From Chloroflexia bacterium (GTDB taxonomy: Bacteria > Chloroflexota > Chloroflexia > Thermomicrobiales > CFX8), in assembly GCA_013696045.1 (NCBI GenBank), contig JACCZH010000491.1, positions 1 through 10,078 on the forward strand: a DNA stretch of 10,078 bases. Reading direction: 5' to 3'. The notes beneath the pieces are model-generated. The model was not told where the DNA came from and made no database searches. It saw nothing but the letters and a program-made list of their open reading frames with translations. A program made the position numbers and the translations under genes. Within the stretch, counting starts at the first letter, position 1. Every line of letters starts with the position of its first letter. Below are positions 1 to 6,176 of the stretch, piece by piece.

Positions 1-159
1 GGAATGTCACAGTTGCGACACATGGCCGCACTGTACCTTGCAGACATGGAGACGCTGGACCTTGAGACCGGCGTTTTTTGTGCGCATTGTCGGCCAGGGT
101 TCAGCCATCACATCCCAACCTCGCCCCGTCGCTCCACGCATGTGGAACGGCGATCAGTA

Positions 160-963
160 TTGAGCGCGGCACGACAATCGGACAACCCAAACCCGAACAA
201 ACAGGTGGCGGTCCACGGCCTTAGCGTGCGTTTCGGCGCGACCGAGGCGATTCGTGACGTCCACCTCTCAGTGGCCGAGGGCGAGTTCGTGGCGCTGCTC
301 GGCCCCTCCGGCTGCGGTAAAAGCACCCTGCTCAATGTCATCGCCGGATTGATCGAGCCGGACAGCGGCCAGATCGAGCTGCGCGGCATCGACAGCAACT
401 CGCGGCTTGGACACCTGGCCTACATGCCGCAGCGTGACGCGCTCCTCCCCTGGCGAACCGTGCTCGACAACGCCATTCTTGGACTCGAAGTCGCGGGCCG
501 TGACCGACAGCAGGCACGCGAACAGGCGCGCGAGCTGCTGCCGCGCTTCGGTCTGGAGACCTTCGGCGATAGCTATCCGTCAGCGCTCTCGGGTGGCATG
601 CGCCAGAGGGCCGCCTTCCTGAGGACCGTCCTCAGCGAGCAACCCGTCATGCTACTGGACGAGCCTTTCGGCGCGCTGGACGCCCTCACCCGCCGGGCAA
701 TGCAGGAGTGGCTGCTGGATCTCTGGACGGACCTGGGCCGCACCATCCTCATGGTGACGCACGATGTTGAAGAGGCGCTGCTACTGGCCGACAGAGTAGC
801 AGTCATGACCGCGCGTCCCGGCAGGATCAAGCTGGTTGAGAAGGTGCGCCTGCCACGGCCGCGCAACGCGGACATGATCGGCGACCCCGAATTCGTGGCT
901 CAGAAGCTTCAACTACTGTCCGCTCTGCGAGGAGAGATGGCGCCCATCGGAGGCCGGTCATGA
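160..963 (+). CDS. ABC transporter ATP-binding protein, ThiZ/SsuB/TauB-like
   Basis: Cytoplasmic ATPase that powers import through the permease encoded next. From the TTG at 160 it is 267 residues, the usual size for this group. It shows Walker A GPSGCGKST (about residues 48-56), a Q-loop glutamine in YMPQRDALLPW (about 91), signature LSGGMRQR (about 143), Walker B VMLLDEPFGALD (about 163-174) and the H-loop histidine in VTHDVEEA (about 201). All catalytic motifs are intact. The start is uncertain: the frame is open to the left edge, with ATGs at 4, 22 and 46 and a GTG at 142. The added N-terminal stretch has no family match. The TTG at 160 follows a weak GGAACGG, gives a normal N-terminus, and overlaps a TGA ending another open frame. 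Sequence alone cannot separate ThiZ from SsuB or TauB; the pyrimidine role rests on the ThiY-like neighbour. It overlaps the permease start by ATGA at 960-963. Confidence 0.93.
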   Translation: MSAARQSDNPNPNKQVAVHGLSVRFGATEAIRDVHLSVAEGEFVALLGPSGCGKSTLLNVIAGLIEPDSGQIELRGIDSNSRLGHLAYMPQRDALLPWRTVLDNAILGLEVAGRDRQQAREQARELLPRFGLETFGDSYPSALSGGMRQRAAFLRTVLSEQPVMLLDEPFGALDALTRRAMQEWLLDLWTDLGRTILMVTHDVEEALLLADRVAVMTARPGRIKLVEKVRLPRPRNADMIGDPEFVAQKLQLLSALRGEMAPIGGRS

Positions 964-1796
964 TCGAAACGACCGGCGCAAAGACCACCGTCGAGCGCGC
1001 GGAAACAGGCCGTGACCGGCCCGGAGGCTTGAGCATACTGAGCTGGATACTGCCCTTCCTGTTGCTGGCCGGCTTGCTGGCGGCGTGGGAGGTTGGCGTG
1101 CGTGTCACCGACACCCCCAGCTGGTTCCTGCCAACGCCCAGCGAGATTGCCAGAGAGACCGTTGACTCGCGCTCGGCCCTGTGGGGCCACACCCGGACCA
1201 CCCTGCTGGAGGTGCTGGTCGGGTTCAGCATTGCCACGCTGCTCGGGGTGCTCAGCGCGCTGGGAATTGCCTCGTCACGCACCGCCGAGCGGACAATCTA
1301 CCCGGCCATCGTCGCCAGCCAGGCCATCCCGATCATCGCCCTGGCGCCGATTCTGCTGATCTGGTTTGGCTATGGCTTAACACCCAAAGTGATCGTGGTG
1401 GTCCTGATCTGCTTCTTCCCGATCGCCGTCAACATGGCCGACGGTCTGCGTGCCGTCGATCCAGACGCCATCGCCTTGCTACGCAGCATGGGTGCAAACC
1501 GCTGGCAGGTCATGAGAATCGTGAGGATTCCCACCTCGCTGCCCTACCTGCTCTCGGGCCTGAGAATCGCCGCCGCGGTCTCGGTCATTGGCGCGATTGT
1601 CGGCGAGTGGGTCGGCGCGTCGTCCGGGCTCGGCTATCTGATGACCCGCTCGGCGGCCCAGTTCCAGACCGCGCTCCTGTTCTCCGCGGTGGGCATATCC
1701 GCCCTGCTGGGCATCACCCTGTTCACGATCGTCGCCCTCTCCGAGCGCTGGCTGTTGCCGTGGCGGAAGGATGAGAAAACGGCAAGGCAGCCGTAG
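960..1796 (+). CDS. ABC transporter permease, ThiX/SsuC-like
   Basis: Inner-membrane subunit of the importer, 278 residues, a normal length for the BPD_transp_1 family. Hydrophobic segments lie at about 26-47, 82-104, 118-138, 143-160, 200-220 and 238-262, giving six helices. The cytoplasmic EAA loop that docks on the ATPase is visible at about 164-200, with the conserved glycine in LLRSMGANRWQVMRIV and the following IPTSLPYLLSGLRIA. Helix 5 carries the typical GAIVGEWVGASSGLGYL. Its ATG overlaps the ATPase stop, so translation is probably coupled. The TAG stop at 1794-1796 lies inside the left arm of a palindromic repeat (1793-1843), so the charged C-terminal tail (WRKDEKTARQP) may have been trimmed or altered by arrival of that element. 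Substrate identity comes from the binding protein downstream, not from this sequence. Confidence 0.93.
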   Translation: MIETTGAKTTVERAETGRDRPGGLSILSWILPFLLLAGLLAAWEVGVRVTDTPSWFLPTPSEIARETVDSRSALWGHTRTTLLEVLVGFSIATLLGVLSALGIASSRTAERTIYPAIVASQAIPIIALAPILLIWFGYGLTPKVIVVVLICFFPIAVNMADGLRAVDPDAIALLRSMGANRWQVMRIVRIPTSLPYLLSGLRIAAAVSVIGAIVGEWVGASSGLGYLMTRSAAQFQTALLFSAVGISALLGITLFTIVALSERWLLPWRKDEKTARQP

Positions 1797-1843
1797 AGAC
1801 GTCCCGTTGGGACGTCTAAGACGACGCAGCGCATCGTCTCTAC
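1793..1843. repeat. 51-base palindromic element (REP/MITE-like) between permease and binding-protein genes
   Basis: The ends are perfect 9-base inverted repeats, GTAGAGACG (1793-1801) and CGTCTCTAC (1835-1843). Inside are two hairpins: AGACGTCCC-GTT-GGGACGTCT (1797-1817, nine perfect pairs) and 1819-1827 paired with 1831-1839 (eight of nine, a C-A mismatch at 1825/1833). The outer stem shares bases with both hairpins, so the RNA could fold as two hairpins or as one closed structure, not both fully. Small palindromes ending in GTAGAGACG are, to my knowledge, dispersed in Chloroflexota and cyanobacteria; copy number here cannot be seen. There is no T-tract, so it is not a standard terminator. 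It sits about 20 bases before the thiY ribosome binding site. Confidence 0.75.
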
Positions 1844-1863
1844 AGGCTTCGTATGAACCGTAT

Positions 1864-1869
1864 AAGGAG
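1864..1869 (+). promoter_or_regulatory. Ribosome binding site deciding the thiY start
   Basis: A perfect AAGGAG lies 9 bases before the ATG at 1879. It selects this start over the in-frame ATG at 1771, which is inside the permease gene and would bury the lipoprotein signal behind 36 residues encoded partly by the repeat. Confidence 0.85.
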
Positions 1870-1878
1870 ACCTCACGC

Positions 1879-2916
1879 ATGAAGAACGCCATCCCTCGCA
1901 ACCCGCTACGCCTGCTGTCGTTAATGCTGGCGCTACTGCTCACCGGCTCGCTGCTAGCCGCCTGCGGCAACGACGACGATGACACAGCCAGTGACGAGCT
2001 CACACCGGTCACGATCGCTCTCGACTGGTATCCCTGGTCAAATCACACCGGGCTCTATCTGGCCCAGGAGCGGGGCTACTTCGAGGAAGAAGGGCTGGAT
2101 GTCGAGATCTACGTGCCCGGTAACCCGCAAGACGGACTGACCCTGGTCGGTTCCGGCCGCGACGAATTCGCCATCTCCTACCAGACCGACGTGCTGCTGG
2201 CGCGCGGTGAAGACATTCCAGTGCAATCAGTCGCGGCGCTGGTGCAGCATCCGCTTAACTCGATCATGGCGCTGGAGAGCTCCGGCATCGAGCGCCCGAG
2301 CGATTTGCAAGGCATGACCATCGGCGTGCCTGGCGTGCCCAGCGATGAGGCGCTCCTCTCCTCAATCCTGGAGTCCGACGGCTTGACGATGGATGACGTC
2401 GAGATCGTCAACGTCGGCTTCACGCTCATCCCGCCGCTGCTCGCCGGCCAGGTGGACGCCATCATCGGCGCATACTGGGTGCATGAGTCCTTCCTGGTTG
2501 AGCGCGAGGGCGAGGACGTGTCCATTCTGAGAGTGGAAGAGTGGGGCGTGCCCGACTACTATGAGCTCGTGCTTGTCGCCAGCGACGAAACCGTTGAGAA
2601 CAACGGCGAACTTGTCGAGGGCATGATGCGCGCCATCAGCCGTGGCTATGCCGACGCCGAGAGCGACAACGCCGCGGCCCTGGACGCCTTGCTCGCAGCC
2701 GCGCCCGACACCGACCGCGAGCTCGAAGAACGCGGCATCGTCCTGCTCCAGCCCTATTGGACCGACAATGGCAGCATCCCTTTCGGCCAGCAAACTCCCG
2801 AGCGCTGGGAATCCTACGCCACCTGGCTCAAGGACAACGACATGCTCGCCGATGATGTCGACCCCTTAGAGGCGTTCACGAACGAATTTGTGGAGGTGGT
2901 AGGCCAGGAAAATTAG
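1879..2916 (+). CDS. thiY: Substrate-binding lipoprotein of a formylaminopyrimidine/thiamine-precursor importer (NMT1/THI5-like, ThiY-like)
   Basis: Extracytoplasmic binding protein, 345 residues, anchored by lipid. The N-terminus has basic residues, a hydrophobic stretch (about 11-27) and lipobox LLAAC with Cys29, followed by an acidic linker NDDDDTASDE. The mature domain opens with VTIALDWYPWSNHTGLYLA (about 44-62) and RGYFEEEGLDVEIY, the hallmark of the NMT1/THI5 fold that binds pyrimidine precursors of thiamine. The C-terminal AFTNEFVEVV (about 332-341) is also typical of ThiY-type proteins. In Bacillus, ThiY binds N-formyl-4-amino-5-aminomethyl-2-methylpyrimidine (established knowledge). 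It is third in the operon after ATPase and permease, behind a palindromic repeat that might raise or lower its expression relative to them. Its stop overlaps the convergent M20 amidohydrolase stop by 4 bases. Alternative: a riboflavin or other aromatic-precursor binder of the same superfamily. Confidence 0.88.
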   Translation: MKNAIPRNPLRLLSLMLALLLTGSLLAACGNDDDDTASDELTPVTIALDWYPWSNHTGLYLAQERGYFEEEGLDVEIYVPGNPQDGLTLVGSGRDEFAISYQTDVLLARGEDIPVQSVAALVQHPLNSIMALESSGIERPSDLQGMTIGVPGVPSDEALLSSILESDGLTMDDVEIVNVGFTLIPPLLAGQVDAIIGAYWVHESFLVEREGEDVSILRVEEWGVPDYYELVLVASDETVENNGELVEGMMRAISRGYADAESDNAAALDALLAAAPDTDRELEERGIVLLQPYWTDNGSIPFGQQTPERWESYATWLKDNDMLADDVDPLEAFTNEFVEVVGQEN

Positions 2917-4193
2917 AGCTTCTCCTGGTTACACCAGTCCACAATCATCCCGGCATACACCTTACACGCCGTCACAAGGTCGTCCACAGCGATCCGCTCA
3001 TCAATCGCGTGGGCCTGTACCAGGGCGCCGGGGCCGTAGATCACGGTCGGGATGCCGGCCGAGGTCAGCCAACCGGCATCACTGACCGAGGGCCACATGC
3101 CCAGCGCCGGATCTACGCCGAGCACTGAGTGGTGCGCCCGGGAGAGCGCCTCAACGCCCGGATGGCCGCGTGGAATCTCCACCGCTGGAAAGATCTCGCC
3201 ACGCTCCTCGATCATCGAGCGGCCGCCCCAGCGGAAGGTTGGCGGGTTGTCGCGCAGCCAGAGGTCGGCCGAGGCAGCCCGCAGCACGTGGTCCTCGATC
3301 TCGGCGGCCACATCCTGCCAGGTTTCATCGGGGTAGAAATGGACAGTGATCCAGAGCGCGCAGCGGTCCGCCAGAAAAGCCGGATGCCGGCCGCCCTCAA
3401 TAACAGCCGGGTTGATCGTTGCCGCGCCGGGAGCGAACCCCGGATAGCTCTTCATGACCGCCCAGTGACGCTCAAGCTCACCAAGCGCTTCGATCACCTT
3501 GACCATCTTCTCGATCGCGCTCGCCCCGCGCAACCCGCCGCCGGCGTGGATCGTCCGTCCCCGCACGGCGTCGTGCAATGTCTCCGGACTCTGGATCTCA
3601 ACCCAACCGGTAATCACGCCGCCCTGACCGGAGATAACGAGATCCGTCGGTTCCGGCACAATGGCGAAATCCGCCCGGTAGCCCTTCTCGACACAGGTCA
3701 GCGTGCCCGCCTCGCCCTGCTCCTCGCCGATCACGGACTGAATCATCAGGTCACCGCGCAGGTCCACCCCAAGATCGCGGACTGCCTGCACCGCGAAGAG
3801 CGCGGCGGCCACCGGCCCTTTCATGTCCACCGCGCCCCGACCATGGAGATAGCCATCAATCTCTGCCGCTTCGAACGGCGGCCGGCTCCAGGCGCTGACC
3901 GGCTCAACCTCCGCGACATCGATGTGGCCGTTAATAAGAAGGGACGCCGCGCTATCAGAATCGCTGCCGCGCAACGTGCCCACAATGTCAGGATCGCCCG
4001 GATACACATCGAACCGGTCGATAGCGAAGCCCAGCCGCTCCAGATAGTCCGACACGAAATCCTGCGCCGCGCCGGTGTTTCGTCCCGGAGGACTCAGCGT
4101 CGGAAACGCAATCAGCTTGCAGGCAAGCTCAACCAGCTCAACTCGACGCTGTTCAATCGCGGTATGAATCTCTTGTAGCGTGGCATGCGTCAT
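2913..4193 (-). CDS. M20-family metallo-amidohydrolase, probable formylaminopyrimidine deformylase (YlmB-like)
   Basis: Cytoplasmic dizinc hydrolase of 426 residues, annotated in many genomes as acetylornithine deacetylase/DapE-like. Metal and catalytic residues are all present: His90 and Asp92 in NGHIDV, Asp123 in GRGAVDMKG, catalytic Glu157 and metal ligand Glu158 in GEEQGE, an acidic ligand in VPEPTD (about 181-184), and His395 in VQAHAIDER. The dimerisation (lid) domain spans about 190-310, including GRTIHAGG. In Bacillus, YlmB is an M20 enzyme of about this length that removes the formyl group from pyrimidine delivered by ThiXYZ, feeding TenA (established knowledge). The neighbouring ThiY-like importer makes that role more likely than arginine or lysine synthesis, as does the length, since ArgE and DapE are usually about 380. 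The substrate is inference. A GGGGGTG lies just before the ATG. Being convergent with thiY, it has its own promoter or shares that of the zinc-ribbon gene upstream. Confidence 0.88.
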   Translation of the reverse strand: MTHATLQEIHTAIEQRRVELVELACKLIAFPTLSPPGRNTGAAQDFVSDYLERLGFAIDRFDVYPGDPDIVGTLRGSDSDSAASLLINGHIDVAEVEPVSAWSRPPFEAAEIDGYLHGRGAVDMKGPVAAALFAVQAVRDLGVDLRGDLMIQSVIGEEQGEAGTLTCVEKGYRADFAIVPEPTDLVISGQGGVITGWVEIQSPETLHDAVRGRTIHAGGGLRGASAIEKMVKVIEALGELERHWAVMKSYPGFAPGAATINPAVIEGGRHPAFLADRCALWITVHFYPDETWQDVAAEIEDHVLRAASADLWLRDNPPTFRWGGRSMIEERGEIFPAVEIPRGHPGVEALSRAHHSVLGVDPALGMWPSVSDAGWLTSAGIPTVIYGPGALVQAHAIDERIAVDDLVTACKVYAGMIVDWCNQEKL

Positions 4194-4286
4194 CTCACCC
4201 CCGGATCATTCATGGACAGACGCATCCACCTTACAACAGGCAGACATGACCGCAGGGCGATGGTTGCGTTTGTGGAGAGCAGTGGT

Positions 4287-4796
4287 CTACGCCTGGGAGA
4301 TCCAGCCGATGCAGGCGCCAATGAAAAGGCCGGACAGGAATCCGAGGATTGAGCCCATTGGCCGCAGATCGCTGGTATCCTGGACCGGCGAGCCGGTGAT
4401 GCCCTCCATAGCCGGGGCAAGCAACGGGCCGGCCAGCCAGCCGGCAAAGGCGCAGATAACCGCTGTGCCAATCAGAATTGCCGCGGTTTTGAGCACACGG
4501 TCTTCATCAAGCGCGGCGCTTGACGGCGGCCTGGTGATCGGTAGAGCCACGGACTCGTCGTCCAGCCACCACTCGTCCAGTTCTTCAGGAGGCTTAACCA
4601 CGTCCACGGCGGGTGTGGGTTCAAGAATCTCGCTGCCGGGCACGGTCATGGCTGGGTCCGGAATACCGGCCGAGTTACAGGTTGGGCACACTGTCGTCCC
4701 GGACGGAAGCGACACCGAGCACCACTGGCAGCGCAGGCCACCCGGCGCGGACTGCTGGTCTGGTTGCAATTCGTCTGTTTGTTGAAGCCCGGTCAC
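4287..4796 (-). CDS. Zinc-ribbon membrane protein of unknown function
   Basis: Unrecognised small protein, 169 residues from the GTG at 4796. A zinc ribbon lies near the N-terminus: CQWC (Cys23, Cys26) and, ten residues on, CPTC (Cys37, Cys40). A proline- and acid-rich linker follows, including EELDEWWLDDES, then two hydrophobic segments at about 101-124 and 146-166, each rich in glycine (GWLAGPLLA, GFLSGLFIGACIGWI). This suggests a cytoplasmic zinc finger tethered by a helical hairpin. The frame is open back to an ATG at 4985, but the added residues are cysteine- and arginine-rich with no domain appearance, so a later start is preferred. GTG 4796 has GGTGGA upstream; GTG 4817 is the alternative. 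The gene ends 93 bases before the M20 gene on the same strand and may be co-transcribed with it. The domains are clear, the function is not. Confidence 0.7.
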   Translation of the reverse strand: MTGLQQTDELQPDQQSAPGGLRCQWCSVSLPSGTTVCPTCNSAGIPDPAMTVPGSEILEPTPAVDVVKPPEELDEWWLDDESVALPITRPPSSAALDEDRVLKTAAILIGTAVICAFAGWLAGPLLAPAMEGITGSPVQDTSDLRPMGSILGFLSGLFIGACIGWISQA

Positions 4797-5056
4797 CAGA
4801 GTCGTCCACCGTTTCACTTGCGATCGTCGTGCGCATGTACATGGTGTACCGCCGAACCCCGCCTTTCGGCAACCGCCCGAAGGTACCAAGAGCAACAATA
4901 GTGAATGGATCAGGCACGCGCTACAGATCATCCCCGGAGGCGGCATTCTCCCGCAAGAGCGAACCCTCACGAATGGCGCAGTCACTCACACCGGCATTCT
5001 TCCACAGCAAAAATCCTGGGGTTATTCCGGGGCCATGGCGCAGGCTGGCGCGGATT

Positions 5057-5081
5057 GTTACGCAGTTATCTGTATGGGTAC
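5057..5081 (+). promoter_or_regulatory. Candidate SigB-like promoter of the csbD-like gene
   Basis: GTTACG (5057-5062) and GGGTAC (5076-5081) are separated by 13 bases. The general-stress sigma-B class in Firmicutes reads GTTTAA, 13-15 bases, GGGTAT, and csbD of Bacillus subtilis is sigma-B dependent (established knowledge). Four of six bases match in the first box and five of six in the second. The second box ends 58 bases before the ATG. No good sigma-70 pair is nearer. Whether this organism has such a sigma factor is not known from the window. Confidence 0.3.
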
Positions 5082-5124
5082 CGAGTTCGTCGTATTCTAT
5101 GGATACGTGGACGACTGTACCGTG

Positions 5125-5130
5125 AAAGGA
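5125..5130 (+). promoter_or_regulatory. Ribosome binding site of the csbD-like gene
   Basis: AAAGGA lies 9 bases before the ATG at 5140. It fixes the start and excludes a longer in-frame reading from an ATG at 5035, whose extra 35 residues do not resemble CsbD. Confidence 0.75.
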
Positions 5131-5139
5131 CACAACACG

Positions 5140-5355
5140 ATGAGCGGACGCGACGACAAGACAAAAGGCAAGCTCGACGAACTCAAGGGAAACGTGAAAG
5201 AGAACATCGGAAACGCCACCGGCGATGATGACATGTCACGCGAAGGCCGCTCCGACCAGTCCAAAGGCAAAGGGAAACAGGCCGTTGGCAACGTGAAAGA
5301 CGCTGCCGGCGATGCTAAGGATGCAGTCAAGGACACCTTCCGCAAGAAAGACTGA
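5140..5355 (+). CDS. CsbD family stress-associated protein
   Basis: Small, highly hydrophilic protein of 71 residues, close to the usual 60-75 for CsbD. It carries the family pattern of short amphipathic repeats: KTKGKLDELKGNVKENIGNATGD near the N-terminus (about 7-29, abbreviated KGKxxELKGxxKExxGxxTGD), then SKGKGKQAVGNVKDAAGDAKDAV (about 42-64). Lysine and aspartate dominate, with no cysteine, tryptophan or membrane segment. CsbD proteins are induced by general stress in many bacteria, but their biochemical role is unknown. The gene stands alone, with a good ribosome binding site, a possible stress-type promoter upstream and a strong terminator 30 bases after the stop, so it is probably a single-gene transcript. 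Confidence 0.9.
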   Translation: MSGRDDKTKGKLDELKGNVKENIGNATGDDDMSREGRSDQSKGKGKQAVGNVKDAAGDAKDAVKDTFRKKD

Positions 5356-5383
5356 CATCGCTCTTTACCGTCCCTCCCGAGAG

Positions 5384-5414
5384 AAGCCCCGGCGATGCAA
5401 TGTGCCGGGGCTTT
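5384..5414 (+). terminator. Rho-independent terminator after the csbD-like gene
   Basis: AAGCCCCGGC (5384-5393) pairs perfectly over ten bases with GCCGGGGCTT (5404-5413) around a ten-base loop, followed by a short T-rich tail (TTTGCTT). It lies about 30 bases past the csbD-like stop and is the clearest terminator in the window. Confidence 0.9.
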
Positions 5415-5492
5415 GCTTACACTTGGCTAAGGTTGGCTTCACGCTGGTCACGCGCGACCAGATGATATACAAACACACGACGGGATGAATCT

Positions 5493-6176
5493 TTGACAGT
5501 ACGCGGGTATGCCAGGCTGGCCGTCTTTCTCGCTGGAACGATTGGGCTTGGTATCGAGCTGGCCGCCGAGCGGCTGCTGGCGCCAGCCTTCGGGACGACG
5601 ACCGATCTCTGGTCGATCATCATTGGAATGACCTTCGCGGCACTGTCACTGGGCTATTCGCTAGGTGGACGGCTCATCGACAAGCGGCCCGACCATCGTA
5701 TCCCGGCCGCTTGCTTGCTCATAACAGGTGTCTGGGCGGTCCTCGTGGCGTTTGCTGGCCCGCCGATTGTGGCCGCAATTCAGGAATTCACCTTCGGTTT
5801 CGGCGGCGTGCCGCTGGGCACATTCCTGTCGGTGCTGGTTCTCATCACCCTGCCACCGCTTCTGTTGGGCGCGGTGACGCCGTCCGCAATCCGGCTGGTG
5901 GTGCCACAGGTCGGCCAGGCAGGCTCATCGGCCGGCACGGTCTTCGCGCTGAGCACGATCGGTGCGCTCATTGGCACGTTTATCCCTGTTATCGTGCTTA
6001 TTCCCCGCATCGGCGTGCGCAACACCTTCCTGACAATGGCGGCGTTAGGCATCCTTGCCGGTGGCCTGGGTTTTACCAATCTCATTCGAGGCAAACCGGC
6101 CGCCAGAGAAATCCGCAACGCCGCCGTTGAGCGGCAGAAGGAGGCAGCTGGGATAAGCGCGGCAAACCTCCCCTAG
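5493..6176 (+). CDS. Polytopic membrane protein resembling the transmembrane half of fused spermidine synthase-like proteins
   Basis: 227 residues with about six hydrophobic segments (9-24, 40-60, 72-98, 107-136, 146-169, 177-198). Sequence marks match the N-terminal membrane domain of proteins often named fused MFS/spermidine synthase: GLGIELAAERLLAPAFG (about 18-34), LWSIIIGMTFAALSLGYSLGGR (about 39-60, conserved GYxxGG), LLGAVTPSAIRL (about 124-135) and AGTVFALSTIGALIGTF followed by IPRIGVRNTF. The aminopropyltransferase domain that normally follows is missing: the protein ends after a short basic tail, and the next gene converges. It is therefore a stand-alone membrane half or a truncated relative, and should not be called a spermidine synthase. 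The start is a TTG with only a weak GGGATG before it. TATACA at 5466-5471 could be a -10 box, with a poor -35 (CTGGTC, 5444-5449). Function is unknown; a transporter or enzyme anchor is possible. Confidence 0.78.
   Translation: MTVRGYARLAVFLAGTIGLGIELAAERLLAPAFGTTTDLWSIIIGMTFAALSLGYSLGGRLIDKRPDHRIPAACLLITGVWAVLVAFAGPPIVAAIQEFTFGFGGVPLGTFLSVLVLITLPPLLLGAVTPSAIRLVVPQVGQAGSSAGTVFALSTIGALIGTFIPVIVLIPRIGVRNTFLTMAALGILAGGLGFTNLIRGKPAAREIRNAAVERQKEAAGISAANLP

Larger units (their letters stand above)
4797..5139. other. Divergent intergenic region (343 bases)
   Basis: This stretch separates the minus-strand zinc-ribbon gene from the plus-strand csbD-like gene and must hold promoters for both. Frames are open on both strands, but their products are low-complexity or arginine/cysteine-rich with no ribosome binding site or domain, so I call no gene. 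Visible items are a small palindrome GTACA-TGG-TGTAC (4837-4849) and a candidate stress-type promoter (5057-5081). I see no riboswitch or tRNA. Confidence 0.5.

Noticed and set aside
1797..1817. Perfect GC-rich hairpin after the permease as a terminator
   Set aside because: No T-tract follows, thiY has its ribosome binding site just downstream and belongs to the same transporter, and the hairpin is part of a larger palindromic element.
3129..4178. A 349-codon open frame on the plus strand, antisense to the M20 gene
   Set aside because: It mirrors the third-position GC bias of the M20 gene, is very rich in Arg and His with no domain, and has no ribosome binding site, while the minus-strand frame has every catalytic motif.
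1..4286. TPP riboswitch expected near thiamine salvage genes
   Set aside because: I looked for the CTGAGA and ACCTGATC-type conserved blocks before the ATPase, thiY and M20 genes and saw none; one may lie left of the window.
4613..5125. A 170-codon plus-strand frame over the zinc-ribbon start and intergenic region
   Set aside because: Serine/arginine/proline-rich with no domain or ribosome binding site; it overlaps both a supported gene and a probable promoter region.
5493..6176. Calling this gene a spermidine synthase
   Set aside because: Only the membrane domain is present; the S-adenosyl-type binding and aminopropyltransferase motifs are absent.
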